From NCBI GenBank assembly GCA_036560445.1, contig DATBRG010000035.1, positions 1 to 64,000 of the forward strand: DNA of 64,000 bases, given 5' to 3'. The stretch is from DATBRG01 sp036560445 (GTDB lineage Bacteria; Pseudomonadota; Gammaproteobacteria; Burkholderiales; Methylophilaceae). Shown here piece after piece: positions 1 through 7,761 of this stretch. The notes under the pieces were generated by a model. It had not been told where the DNA came from. It did no database searches and saw only the letters and a list, made by a program, of their open reading frames with translations. Made by a program: the position numbers and the translations under genes. Each line of letters opens with the position of its first letter. Positions within the stretch are counted from its first letter, which is position 1.

Positions 1-96
1 TGGAATGGGTCTACACGCAACCTTAAGATGCCAGCTTGGACGCTGACTGAACCGAATGTGATTTCGGGTATCATATTCGGCTGGCCAGTTTACTAA
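1..96 (+). CDS. possible 3' end of a truncated upstream gene
   Basis: The first reading frame is open from the window edge to a TAA at 94-96, giving 31 residues that end ...IIFGWPVY. It could be the C-terminus of a gene cut by the window edge. I recognise no family, and 31 codons can stay open by chance, so this is a weak call. Confidence 0.22.
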   Translation, partial: WNGSTRNLKMPAWTLTEPNVISGIIFGWPVY

Positions 97-116
97 ATTG
101 TTAATTTGGAGCCCTT

Positions 117-575
117 ATGAAACATGCAACACTCTTGGCGAGCGCGCTATTGCTGGCGATGTTCGCTACCAGCGGCTGTACCGCCGATTCTAACCATTCA
201 CAGGAAAAAACCGCAATGAGCAAAAATATTACCGAACTCGTCAAGATAGACCAAGTAGTTGGCGATGGACGCGAAGCCGAGGCTGGCTTTAACGTCACCG
301 TACACTACACTGGCTGGCTTTATGACCCAAGCAAGGCCGATGGTCATGGCGATAAGTTCGATAGCTCAGTGGATAGGCACGAGCCATTTGTATTCTTCCT
401 CGGCGGCGGTCAGGTGATCCAGGGCTGGGATGAAGGCGTGGTTGGTATGAAGGTTGGTGGTAAACGTACGCTGATTATTCCTTCAAACATGGCGTATGGT
501 GAACATGGCGCTGGTGGGGTGATTCCACCAAATGCAACGCTGGTGTTCGATGTTGAGTTATTGGGTATCAAGTAA
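117..575 (+). CDS. FKBP-type peptidyl-prolyl cis-trans isomerase, lipoprotein
   Basis: A 152-residue peptidyl-prolyl cis-trans isomerase predicted to help folding in the periplasm. The N-terminus is a lipoprotein signal ending in a lipobox (ATSGC, Cys21), so the mature protein should be lipid-anchored. The FKBP domain covers about residues 45-151. It carries the usual VTVHYTGWL strand, the FDSS element, the GGGQVIQGWDEGV active-site loop and the MAYGE/VIPPNATL region. ATG 117 is preceded by GGAG at normal spacing. An internal ATG at 216 (MSKNITEL) could give a cytosolic form, but the clear signal peptide favours 117. OsmC and VOC genes follow closely on the same strand. Confidence 0.93.
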   Translation: MKHATLLASALLLAMFATSGCTADSNHSQEKTAMSKNITELVKIDQVVGDGREAEAGFNVTVHYTGWLYDPSKADGHGDKFDSSVDRHEPFVFFLGGGQVIQGWDEGVVGMKVGGKRTLIIPSNMAYGEHGAGGVIPPNATLVFDVELLGIK

Positions 576-608
576 AGTAACGTTGTTGTCGAAGAGGTCG
601 AGTAATCA

Positions 609-1028
609 ATGAAGGCAAGAATCAAGTGGGTAGAGAATGTCTGTTTCATGGGCGAATCCGAAACCGGTCATGCAGTAGTGCTGGATGGTGCGCCGGATGC
701 AGGTGGCCGTAATCTGGGCATGCGGCCTATGGAAATGCTGTTGATTGGTATGGGTGCTTGTACCTCGTTCGATGTGGTGACCATCCTCAAGAAAGCGCGT
801 CAGCCGATTAGTGATTGTGTGGCTGAAATACAGGCTGAGCGCGCAGATGAGGTGCCTAAAGTTTTTACTAAGATCCATGTGCATTTTGTTGTTACCGGCA
901 AGGCATTAAACCCGGCACAGGTTGAGCGCGCAGTGAAGCTTTCTGCCGAGAAGTACTGCTCGGCTTCGATTATGCTCGGTAAATCAGCTGAAGTGACCCA
1001 TGATTTTGAAATTGTAGAGGCCGCATAA
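609..1028 (+). CDS. OsmC family protein
   Basis: A 139-residue OsmC/Ohr-superfamily protein. Family members are cytosolic dimers that reduce organic or fatty-acid hydroperoxides with two cysteines. Here the pair is Cys51 (MGACTSFD) and Cys117 (KYCSASIM), both in the expected family positions. The short length and the motif around Cys51 point to the YhfA-like branch rather than classical Ohr. The substrate is unknown. The stop codon TAA overlaps the ATG of the next gene by one base (1028), so the two are almost surely co-transcribed and translationally coupled. Confidence 0.9.
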   Translation: MKARIKWVENVCFMGESETGHAVVLDGAPDAGGRNLGMRPMEMLLIGMGACTSFDVVTILKKARQPISDCVAEIQAERADEVPKVFTKIHVHFVVTGKALNPAQVERAVKLSAEKYCSASIMLGKSAEVTHDFEIVEAA

Positions 1029-1426
1029 TGGCGCAACCAGGTGGCTTATTGGGCCTGCGCCATGTGGCTTTGTTCGTGCATGACCTGGAAGCCTGTCTGA
1101 AGTTTTATCGTGATGTGGTGGGTATGCAGGAAGAATGGCAGCCAGATCCGGATAATATCTATCTGACATCCGGCACTGATAATCTGGCCTTACATAGGCT
1201 GGCTGCCGACAAAACGCTTGATGGGGCACAGCGCCTCGATCATTTTGGGTTTGTTCTGAAAACACCGGATGATGTCGATTCATGGCATGAATATTTGTTA
1301 CTGAACAAGACCAAAATTGCTCAGGCGCCAAAAACCCATCGTGATGGCGCACGCAGCCTTTACTGTTTTGACCCCGCAGGGAATTTGCTGCAGTTCATCT
1401 ATCATCCGCCTATCTCCGGCGGCTGA
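1028..1426 (+). CDS. VOC family (glyoxalase/bleomycin-resistance fold) protein
   Basis: A 132-residue single vicinal-oxygen-chelate domain. It opens with LRHVALFVHDLEACLKFYRDVVGM, typical of the first beta-alpha-beta module, and ends with DPAGNLLQFIYH. The glutamate usually found in the DPDGNLIEF metal-binding motif is glutamine here. A His is retained near residue 12. The protein may bind metal weakly or do non-enzymatic binding. It overlaps the osmC-like gene by 1 bp, suggesting a shared role in detoxifying reactive compounds; this is inference from position only. Confidence 0.85.
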   Translation: MAQPGGLLGLRHVALFVHDLEACLKFYRDVVGMQEEWQPDPDNIYLTSGTDNLALHRLAADKTLDGAQRLDHFGFVLKTPDDVDSWHEYLLLNKTKIAQAPKTHRDGARSLYCFDPAGNLLQFIYHPPISGG

Positions 1427-1442
1427 ATCTAAGCTGCCGGAG
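1414..1442. terminator. hairpin between convergent genes
   Basis: An 11-bp stem (CTCCGGCGGCT / AGCTGCCGGAG, one G-U wobble) with a 7-nt loop overlaps the end of the VOC gene and precedes the stop of the convergent DUF2322 gene. There is no strong U-run, so it may be a shared weak or Rho-assisted terminator. Confidence 0.5.
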
Positions 1443-1447
1443 AGGCC

Positions 1448-1774
1448 TTAATGTAGGGTCTGTTTCACTACGTTGACTGTAAGCTCTTCATTACGCGCTA
1501 CCAAGCCAAACAAGCGATCTATGTTGGGGTGCTTGCCGGGGTTGCCAGCTGCATCGTCAGTATGCTCAGCGTAGAGATCCAAGCCATCTTTAGCGGCCTC
1601 GTTATTGATAATTCCCCATTTTTTCCACAGGTGATGGTAGAGCTTTAGCGAGCCTGCGCTACCGGGTTTGTTTTCAATCTCACCGGCTTTACTGCCGTCT
1701 TTGTTAAAGAGTTCCAGTTTCTGGATATGTTCTATGGGTTCAAGATTTGCCAGGATATCGCTGAATTTTTTCAT
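1448..1774 (-). CDS. DUF2322 family protein
   Basis: A 108-residue cytosolic protein with no signal peptide or membrane segment. The pattern of F..L...NKDGSKAGEIENKPGSAGSLKLYHHLWKKWG and the C-terminal AEHTDDA..NPGKHPNIDRL match what I recall of the DUF2322 family. That family is common in beta- and gammaproteobacteria and has no established function. Its ATG overlaps the coq7 stop by 4 bp (ATGA), so it is translated from the coq7 message. Confidence 0.72.
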   Translation of the reverse strand: MKKFSDILANLEPIEHIQKLELFNKDGSKAGEIENKPGSAGSLKLYHHLWKKWGIINNEAAKDGLDLYAEHTDDAAGNPGKHPNIDRLFGLVARNEELTVNVVKQTLH

Positions 1775-2397
1775 ATGTAGTAAGAAGTTTTTGTCATGAC
1801 TTTGGAAGCCAGTTGCATGGCTGACTTCACGCGTTGTGGTAATTCTGCTCCACCATGCTTCATAGCAGTTGCGGCATGCTGAGCTTCATCGGCCTGCATT
1901 TGCTCAAGGATGGCACGGCTTTTTGCATCATGTTCGGGAATGTCTGATAAGTGTTGCTGTAAATGCTTGCCTACCTGATGTTCAGTTTCGGCCAGAAACC
2001 CAAGGTTCCATTTATCGCCCATAGCACCAGCAATTACGCCTAGAGCAAACGAACTACCATAGAAAATGGGATTCAACAGGCTTTTGCGGCCGCCCAATTC
2101 GTTGATACGCTTCTCGCACCAGGCTAGGTGCTCGGTTTCTTCCCTGGATGCCTGACGTAAAGCTGCGATTGTTTCTGGATTGCGCGCGGTGAGTGATTGG
2201 CCATTGTATAGCGCTTGGGCGCAGACTTCGCCACAGTGATTAACGCGCATCAATGCTGCCACATGACGTTTTTCACTATCTTGCATCACAGTATCCTGCT
2301 GATCAGCCTTCGGTGCTGGATGTGGACGTGCGCTCTGTGGCTCTGCCATTAAAGTACGCAGGCTTTTGTCGAATTCGATGATTAGGCGGTCAATCAT
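1771..2397 (-). CDS. coq7: 2-polyprenyl-3-methyl-6-methoxy-1,4-benzoquinone monooxygenase (Coq7)
   Basis: Coq7 is a ferritin-like di-iron hydroxylase that performs the C6 hydroxylation late in ubiquinone biosynthesis, replacing UbiF where that flavoprotein is absent. The 208-residue length is typical. The four iron-binding helices are visible: MRVNHCGEVCAQALYNGQ, REETEHLAWCEKRI, the ETEHQVGKHL segment and QADEAQHAATAMKHG, each carrying E or ExxH ligands. A 40-residue polar N-terminal extension precedes the catalytic part. It is followed by DUF2322 with a 4-bp overlap. Confidence 0.95.
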   Translation of the reverse strand: MIDRLIIEFDKSLRTLMAEPQSARPHPAPKADQQDTVMQDSEKRHVAALMRVNHCGEVCAQALYNGQSLTARNPETIAALRQASREETEHLAWCEKRINELGGRKSLLNPIFYGSSFALGVIAGAMGDKWNLGFLAETEHQVGKHLQQHLSDIPEHDAKSRAILEQMQADEAQHAATAMKHGGAELPQRVKSAMQLASKVMTKTSYYI

Positions 2398-2431
2398 ATG
2401 GGCTCCGTAAACTAAAGCTTATTCATAATAG

Positions 2432-2462
2432 AACGCCGCATCGGCTTACTGATACGGCGTTT
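2432..2462. terminator. hairpin downstream of ctpA
   Basis: Inverted arms AACGCCG...CGGCGTT with AT extensions flank a short loop between ctpA and coq7. A run of six T follows on the plus strand. On the minus strand, the direction of both genes, the tail is TTCTATT, so this is only a moderate terminator for ctpA. Confidence 0.5.
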
Positions 2463-2469
2463 TTTCACT

Positions 2470-3867
2470 TTATTTATGTTGGAGAATTTGCAAACCTTTT
2501 AGCAGATTCAATGCCTGATTGAATTGATAGTCGTTCTTGGTGCCAGGCTCAAGTGCTGGAGCTTTGTCGCTAAATTTTTCCTTACTGTCATCAGGCGCAT
2601 TTACAGGGGCAGGCTTGGGTGCTTCTGGTGCTGGTTCACCTTTGGGATTCGATAGGCGGCGTGGCAGGTCGGCCTCGCGCAGGCTAAAGCCTTGGTCAGT
2701 ACTGTTTACCGTACTATCTTCTACTGTGATGTCCGGTACGATGCCTTTAGCCTGGATTGAACGGCCATTTGGCGTGAAGTAGCGCGCGGTTGTCAGCTTA
2801 ATTGCGGTGCCGTTATTCATGGGCAGGATGGTCTGTACAGAGCCTTTACCAAAGCTTTGCGTACCCATGATGACTGCGCGTTTGTGGTCTTGCAGCGCGC
2901 CAGCGACAATCTCAGAGGCTGAGGCAGAACCGCCATTTACCAGTACCGCCATAGGGACTGTTTTCAGGTCTGGAGATTCATTACGCAGGTAGTCTTCACG
3001 TGCGCCACCCCTGACGTAATTCTCAGCATTGGCGGTCAGGTGCATCTTGGCATCTTCAGTACGGCCTTCGGTGTAAACCACCAGATCGCCCTTGGGCAGG
3101 AATGCTGCCGATACGCCTACCGCCGCATTCAGCAAGCCGCCTGGATTATTACGCAGATCCAGTACCAGGCCCTTGAATGGCTCCTTGTTTTCGTCACGCA
3201 TTGCCTTTAATGCCTTGGCCAAGTCTTCCCCGGTATGCTCCTGAAATTGTGTGATGCGTACATAAGCATAGCCTGGTTCGGCCAGTTTGTATTTGACGCT
3301 TTGTTGTTTAATGGCGGCGCGTACCAATGTGAAGACTAGCGGTTTGATCTCGCCTTTACGCAAGATAGTAAGTGTTATAGATGTATCGGGTTTGCCGCGC
3401 ATGCGTTTGACAGCATCATTAAGTGACATGCCTTTGACCTGGCTATCATCCAATTTGATGATCAGGTCACCGGTCTTGATTCCGGCCTTGAATGCTGGTG
3501 TATCTTCAATTGGTGATACGACTTTCACATAGCCGTCTTCCATCCCGACTTCTATTCCCAAACCACCGAATTCGCCTTGAGTGCCAGCTTGTAGATCTTT
3601 GAAACCATCGGCATCGAGATATGATGAATGGGGGTCGAGGCCAGAAAGCATGCCATTAATAGCCTCGCTGAGAAGTTTTTTATCGTCTACCGGCTCTACA
3701 TAGTCACTCTTGATCTTGCCAAATACCTCGGCGAAGGCGCGCAGGTCATCCAAAGGAAGTTGTGGCTTGCTGTCCTTATCTGCAACCGCAGAGTAATTCA
3801 GGCTCAGCATGATGCCCAGGATTGCACCGATTGCAATTAGGCCGAATTTTTCAAATTTTGCGCGCAT
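2470..3867 (-). CDS. ctpA: S41 family C-terminal processing peptidase
   Basis: A 465-residue secreted or membrane-anchored serine protease of the CtpA/Prc family, which trims C-termini of envelope proteins such as murein hydrolases. An N-terminal hydrophobic segment (residues 9-27) is followed by the N-terminal helical region and a PDZ domain at about 90-170 (GGLGIEV, SPIEDTPAFKAGIKTGDLI). The S41 protease core runs from about 185 to 375. The catalytic Ser lies in GGSASASEIVAGAL and the general-base Lys in FGKGSVQT about 25 residues later. The last 90 residues are proline-rich and end in a helical tail. Confidence 0.92.
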   Translation of the reverse strand: MRAKFEKFGLIAIGAILGIMLSLNYSAVADKDSKPQLPLDDLRAFAEVFGKIKSDYVEPVDDKKLLSEAINGMLSGLDPHSSYLDADGFKDLQAGTQGEFGGLGIEVGMEDGYVKVVSPIEDTPAFKAGIKTGDLIIKLDDSQVKGMSLNDAVKRMRGKPDTSITLTILRKGEIKPLVFTLVRAAIKQQSVKYKLAEPGYAYVRITQFQEHTGEDLAKALKAMRDENKEPFKGLVLDLRNNPGGLLNAAVGVSAAFLPKGDLVVYTEGRTEDAKMHLTANAENYVRGGAREDYLRNESPDLKTVPMAVLVNGGSASASEIVAGALQDHKRAVIMGTQSFGKGSVQTILPMNNGTAIKLTTARYFTPNGRSIQAKGIVPDITVEDSTVNSTDQGFSLREADLPRRLSNPKGEPAPEAPKPAPVNAPDDSKEKFSDKAPALEPGTKNDYQFNQALNLLKGLQILQHK

Positions 3868-4032
3868 CTGGAACGATTCCTCAATGGAAATAGGTAGTGA
3901 GATAATGGTGCGTATTAGGACAAGCTATTCAACAATCCTTTATTTTCCGCTATTTAAGCCATGCTTGCAAAGCGTAGGTGGCAACTTGCGGCATAATTAC
4001 TTTGTTCGGTGCCAATCGTCGGGATATCAACC

Positions 4033-4320
4033 ATGAGTCAAGCAATAAAATCACATCATGTCGAAATCGAATATTGTACCCAGTGCCACTGGCTTTTGCG
4101 TGCAGCATGGATGGCGCAAGAGCTTCTAACAACCTTTGAATCGGACATCGGCCACCTGAGTCTGGTTCCGGGTAGTGGGGGTATTTTTGAAGTGCGTCTG
4201 GATGCTGAGGTTATTTTCTCGAGAAAAGTGGCCCAGCGTTTTCCCGAATCAAAAGAACTCAAACAATTAATACGTGATCGAATAGACCCTGATCGGCCGC
4301 TTGGCCATAGCGACCGTTAA
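4033..4320 (+). CDS. SelT/SelW/SelH (Rdx) family protein
   Basis: A 95-residue thioredoxin-fold protein. The N-terminal motif VEIEYCTQCHW contains the CxxC redox pair typical of Rdx proteins, with Cys in both positions rather than selenocysteine. The rest (GIFEVRLDAEVIFSRK, FPESKELKQLIRD) matches the family. It is probably a cytosolic redox protein; the partner is unknown. The frame extends upstream to 4009, but ATG 4033 gives the usual family start just before the first strand. Transcription diverges from ctpA. Confidence 0.88.
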   Translation: MSQAIKSHHVEIEYCTQCHWLLRAAWMAQELLTTFESDIGHLSLVPGSGGIFEVRLDAEVIFSRKVAQRFPESKELKQLIRDRIDPDRPLGHSDR

Positions 4321-4360
4321 TTATTCATGGCATGTATATGTAGATAAAGGAAATTCTCGA

Positions 4361-4389
4361 TTGACTTAATGAATAAGAATTATTATCAT
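4361..4389 (+). promoter_or_regulatory. sigma-70 promoter of the porin gene
   Basis: TTGACT (4361-4366), a 17-bp spacer and TATCAT (4384-4389) form a good sigma-70 promoter about 35 bp upstream of the porin start codon. The Fur-like box lies inside it. Confidence 0.65.
4374..4388 (-). promoter_or_regulatory. Fur box
   Basis: On the minus strand positions 4388-4374 read TGATAATAATTCTTA. This matches the 7-1-7 Fur consensus TGATAATNATTATCA at 11 of 14 defined positions. It covers the spacer end and the whole -10 element of the porin promoter, the classical position for iron-dependent repression. Confidence 0.72.
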
Positions 4390-4421
4390 TCCCTTTCTGT
4401 TTTGTGCGATGAGAGTTTGAT

Positions 4422-5663
4422 ATGAATAAAAAATTACTTGGCCTGGCTTTGGTAATGGTAATGATTTCTGGCAACGCGATGGCGACCTCAATCGAAGACA
4501 AGATTGATATCCTGCAGCAGGAAATCGAAGAGCTGAAAGCGCAAGCCGCTGCAAGCGAAGCCAAGAACCATGCCTCGGGCATAAAGGGTTTGCAAGGTTT
4601 TGTTGATAACACCACTATTGGTGGCTATGGAGAAATTGTTTACAACAATTTCAAGGGTAGCAGATCCAAGAATGGCGAGGCACTTAACGATACAACCGAT
4701 GTCCGCAGAGCAGTGTTGTATATTGGCCATCGTTTTACTGACCGACTAACCTTTCATTCGGAATTGGAAGTTGAACATGCGGTTTCCAGCGCTGACGACC
4801 AAGGCGAGTTTGAGGTAGAGCAGGCTTATCTGGACTACAAATTCAACGATGTAGCCAGTGTCAAGGCGGGTTTATTTCTTATGCCGCTTGGTTTGCTCAA
4901 TGAAAATCATGAACCACCAAGATTCTTCGGCGTAAATCGCAATGAAGTGGAGACCCGGATTATCCCTACGACCTATCGTGAGGTGGGGATTGGCCTATTT
5001 GGCGGGTTCGAGAACGGTTTTGGTTACGATGTGGGCATCACTACCGGATTTGACTCCGGAAAAATCGATGAACCCGCATTGGGTGTGCGTAGCGGCCACC
5101 AGGAAGGTCAGTTAGCGCATTCCGAAGACCTGCAACTCTATGCGAGTGCAAAATATACCGGTATTCCTGGCTTGTTGCTGGGTGCGGGTTTTACCACTGG
5201 CAATACCGGGCAGGATGGCGCTAGCAGCGCTGTATTAAAGAATGTAGATGCAAGACTGACCTTGGGCGAAGTCCATGCGCGTTATGAAACTCATGGCTTT
5301 GATTTGTCTGCTTTGTATGCACGTGGAAAACTGAATGATGCAAGGAAAGTGACGCAGGCTATAGGGAATGCGGCACCAGATGATTATTACGGCTGGTATA
5401 TGCAGGTGGCCTACCATGCTTACAAGACGAGCGAAATCGATATTGCGCCATTTATCCGGTTCGAGAGATTTGATGTTGGTCAGCAGGAAAACGCTGCCGA
5501 TGGAAGCTTCTTTCCGCGTGATGTGACTGCCCGGGATAGGATAACCACGGTGGGCGTCAATATTTATCCGCATCCTGATGTAGTAGTCAAAGCGGATTAT
5601 CAACATTACCAGAATGATGATGCGCATAGCAGCTTCAACCTCGGGCTGGGTTATCAGTTCTGA
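4422..5663 (+). CDS. iron-regulated outer-membrane porin (OprO/OprP-like)
   Basis: A 413-residue outer-membrane beta-barrel protein. It has a signal peptide ending AMA-TS (about residue 21), then a short coiled coil (IEDKIDILQQEIEELKAQ) typical of trimeric porins, then an amphipathic barrel ending in the aromatic LGLGYQF. The FxVEQAYLDYKFNDVASVKAGLFLMPLGLLNENHEPP region and the TTYREVGIG motif are characteristic of phosphate-selective-porin-like proteins. The substrate is unlikely to be phosphate: the promoter carries a Fur box, so passage of an iron complex or a related small molecule is more plausible. SD GAGAG precedes ATG 4422. Confidence 0.87.
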   Translation: MNKKLLGLALVMVMISGNAMATSIEDKIDILQQEIEELKAQAAASEAKNHASGIKGLQGFVDNTTIGGYGEIVYNNFKGSRSKNGEALNDTTDVRRAVLYIGHRFTDRLTFHSELEVEHAVSSADDQGEFEVEQAYLDYKFNDVASVKAGLFLMPLGLLNENHEPPRFFGVNRNEVETRIIPTTYREVGIGLFGGFENGFGYDVGITTGFDSGKIDEPALGVRSGHQEGQLAHSEDLQLYASAKYTGIPGLLLGAGFTTGNTGQDGASSAVLKNVDARLTLGEVHARYETHGFDLSALYARGKLNDARKVTQAIGNAAPDDYYGWYMQVAYHAYKTSEIDIAPFIRFERFDVGQQENAADGSFFPRDVTARDRITTVGVNIYPHPDVVVKADYQHYQNDDAHSSFNLGLGYQF

Positions 5664-5697
5664 GTCTAAAGCCATGGAGTTGGGCTAAAATGGCCAT

Positions 5698-5725
5698 TAG
5701 GCGCTGGTCAAAAAATCAGCGCCTA
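5698..5725 (+). terminator. hairpin after the porin gene
   Basis: A perfect 9-bp stem (TAGGCGCTG / CAGCGCCTA) with a 10-nt A-rich loop lies 35 bp after the porin stop. No U-run follows. It could attenuate or stabilise mRNA between the porin and the FMN-binding gene rather than fully terminate. Confidence 0.45.
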
Positions 5726-5822
5726 TTCGTTACTATAGCTACTGACTTCAGAAAAGACCGTTTGATATGAGCGAAACCAAAGCATGCTCGACCTTGTAAT
5801 GAATTGGGTTCGCCTTTTGCGC

Positions 5823-6350
5823 ATGAAAAGAATCAAGCCAACTATCACCGTGTTGTTGCTACTGCCGCTGGTGGTTCAAGCGCAGGATATAGGGCAATAT
5901 CTTACGCAAGAGCAGTTCTTGTCGGAAAGCTTTGCGGGACAAGCGCCCAAAATGCAAGTTCTATGGATAACCAAGGATATAACTCCAAAGGTTGAGAATA
6001 TCCTAGGCCATGCGCCTGTACAGCTACGCCAGCGCTACTGGAGCTTAGGTGACAAGACCGCCTGGATACTGGACGAGATTGGCAAGGAAGAGCCCATTAC
6101 TGCTGGATTTGTCGTCAGTGCTGGCAAAATCTCTCAAGTACGCATCATGACCTATCGGGAAAGCCGTGGTGGCGAGGTACGTTACCCAGCATTCCTTAAT
6201 CAGTTTCAAGGCGCCGGTTTGCAAGAAAATACTTTACTAAATCACAACATTGACGGTATCTCAGGTGCAACCCTGTCAGTAAATGCCATGGGCCGCATGG
6301 CCAGGCTCGCTTTGTATTATGACGCCGTGAGTAGATTGGAGTCACATTGA
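5823..6350 (+). CDS. periplasmic FMN-binding domain protein
   Basis: A 175-residue secreted flavoprotein of the RnfG/NqrC FMN-binding type. The signal peptide MKRIKPTITVLLLLPLVVQA is followed by a C-terminal motif DGISGATLS, in which the Thr (about residue 150) is the expected site of covalent FMN attachment by ApbE. Such domains pass single electrons at the periplasmic face. The frame opens at ATG 5784, but ATG 5823 begins a clean signal peptide and is preferred; neither has a strong SD. The stop overlaps the next gene by 4 bp. With the Fur-controlled porin upstream, a role in ferric reduction is a reasonable inference. Confidence 0.83.
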   Translation: MKRIKPTITVLLLLPLVVQAQDIGQYLTQEQFLSESFAGQAPKMQVLWITKDITPKVENILGHAPVQLRQRYWSLGDKTAWILDEIGKEEPITAGFVVSAGKISQVRIMTYRESRGGEVRYPAFLNQFQGAGLQENTLLNHNIDGISGATLSVNAMGRMARLALYYDAVSRLESH

Positions 6351-7090
6351 GCCAGCTTACACGTGCAATCCGCTTCGTACGCCATTGGCACGCGCGTATC
6401 GGCATCCTCGTCGCTGTTTTTCTGTTGTTCCTCGCAGTGACAGGTTTGGCACTAAGCCATACTGATGCATTGGGTCTCAACAAGCAGCAAATTACTGCTG
6501 GTTGGCTGATGCGCTGGTATGGGCTTAAACCATCAGTTCCTGACCAGGGTTTTTTATTCAAGGGTGGGTACCTGGTTGCCAGCGATGGCCATTGGGTGAT
6601 GGATGGCAAGTTATTGACTGAGCCTGCACAAATGCCCGTTGGGGCAATAAGTTGGGGCAAGATGCGTGCTTTGGCCAATACAGAGACACTTTACTTGTAT
6701 CTTGCTGATGGGCGTTTGGTTGATAAATTATCGGGAGCGGCCTTGCCCGCTAGCCCTATACAGAACATAGCTAATGTTGAGGCCAAGTTGGCCATCAAAA
6801 CCTCAAAAGGTGATTATGTGACCGATGATGGGTTGAATTGGCAACCGCTAACTGGTGCCGAGCCTGCATGGTCATCGGTGCAAAGCCTTCCAGACTCGGC
6901 ATCAGCCAACCTTAGCCAGGTGTTTGCCCCGTCATTATCGCTTGAGCGTATCGTGCTTGATCTGCATAGCGGACGAATTTTTGGCCGTTACGGGCCATTA
7001 TTCATGGATATCACCGCACTGGTACTGATTGTGCTGGCATTCTCCGGTGTGTGGATTTACTTGCGAAGTTTTAGAAAAAGGTCTAAATAA
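6347..7090 (+). CDS. PepSY-associated transmembrane protein
   Basis: A 247-residue inner-membrane protein that starts at TTG within the upstream stop (TTGA overlap). It has an N-terminal signature RHWHARIGILVAVFLLFLAVTGLALSHTDALGL, i.e. one helix at 18-38. A large periplasmic domain (about 40-215) and a second helix (about 218-240) follow. PepSY-TM proteins of this shape serve as membrane electron carriers in ferric-reductase systems such as FpvG of Pseudomonas. Conserved His in RHWHAR (residues 13 and 15) could ligate haem. The tight coupling to the FMN-binding protein supports a two-part redox module; the substrate is inferred, not shown. Confidence 0.8.
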   Translation: MSQLTRAIRFVRHWHARIGILVAVFLLFLAVTGLALSHTDALGLNKQQITAGWLMRWYGLKPSVPDQGFLFKGGYLVASDGHWVMDGKLLTEPAQMPVGAISWGKMRALANTETLYLYLADGRLVDKLSGAALPASPIQNIANVEAKLAIKTSKGDYVTDDGLNWQPLTGAEPAWSSVQSLPDSASANLSQVFAPSLSLERIVLDLHSGRIFGRYGPLFMDITALVLIVLAFSGVWIYLRSFRKRSK

Positions 7091-7238
7091 AATCCGCCGA
7101 AAGTTAAATTATTTGCGACTCACAATGCGAACAATTTGCAATTCTGCGGGCACATTCTTTCTGCGTTAGACTGCATCAACTGGCATAAAACCCGGTTTCC
7201 CCAAAACGCGAATTTTCATACCCATGTTGGAGGCTGAG

Positions 7239-7724
7239 ATGGCTAAAAGCACAGCAAAAAAAGTGAAACACGATGACGGCAACAATACCCCCGTGATTAA
7301 AGCACTGAATACCATTCTGGAGATGGAGTTGGCTGGGGTTGTTCGCTATACGCACTATTCCCTGATGGTGTTTGGTTATACCCGTATCCCGATCGTTTCC
7401 TGGTTACGTGGGCAGGGTACGGAGTCTTTGGATCATGCCAATAAAGCTGGTGAACTCATCACCCATCTTGGCGGACATCCATCACTCTCGATAGGTCCAC
7501 TACTGGAAACGCATAATCACGACATTGGTGATATTCTGCGCGAGTCACTCGAGCATGAGAAAGCCTCGCTTGCCTGCTACCGCAAGCTGTTAGCTCTAGT
7601 AGAAGGTAAATCAGTCATGCTTGAAGAATATGCCCGCGAGATGATCTATGCCGAAGAGTTGCATATTGGTGAGGTGGATAAGATGCTACGTCGGCCAGGA
7701 GATGTTGCGGTATTCCACAAATAA
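7239..7724 (+). CDS. ferritin-like / bacterioferritin-type protein
   Basis: A 161-residue four-helix ferritin-like protein. Helix 1 contains LEMELAGVVRYTHYS. Helix 2 contains ESLDHANKAGELITHLGGHPS, helix 3 LEHEKASLACYRKLL and helix 4 YAEELHIGEVDKML, supplying Glu/His ligands for a di-iron centre. In helix 2 the spacing is ExxxH rather than the ExxH of classical bacterioferritin, and no haem-binding Met is obvious. ATG 7239 is chosen because GGAGG at 7229-7233 sits at good distance; an upstream ATG at 7224 lacks an SD. It follows the iron-linked genes, consistent with iron storage or detoxification. Confidence 0.85.
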   Translation: MAKSTAKKVKHDDGNNTPVIKALNTILEMELAGVVRYTHYSLMVFGYTRIPIVSWLRGQGTESLDHANKAGELITHLGGHPSLSIGPLLETHNHDIGDILRESLEHEKASLACYRKLLALVEGKSVMLEEYAREMIYAEELHIGEVDKMLRRPGDVAVFHK

Positions 7725-7733
7725 AGGAAATAA

Positions 7734-7752
7734 AGGCCAGAAAGACTGGCCT
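7734..7752. terminator. hairpin between convergent genes
   Basis: A 7-bp stem (AGGCCAG / CTGGCCT) with an AAAGA loop lies between the ferritin-like gene and the convergent NlpC/P60 gene. A T-rich stretch (ATTTTTA) follows 7 bp later on the plus strand. Confidence 0.55.
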
Positions 7753-7761
7753 CGAGCATTT

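Noticed and set aside
5767..5799. 10-codon frame (MSETKACSTL) just before the FMN-binding gene, resembling a leader peptide
   Set aside because: No SD, no run of regulatory codons and no attenuator pair next to it; probably chance.
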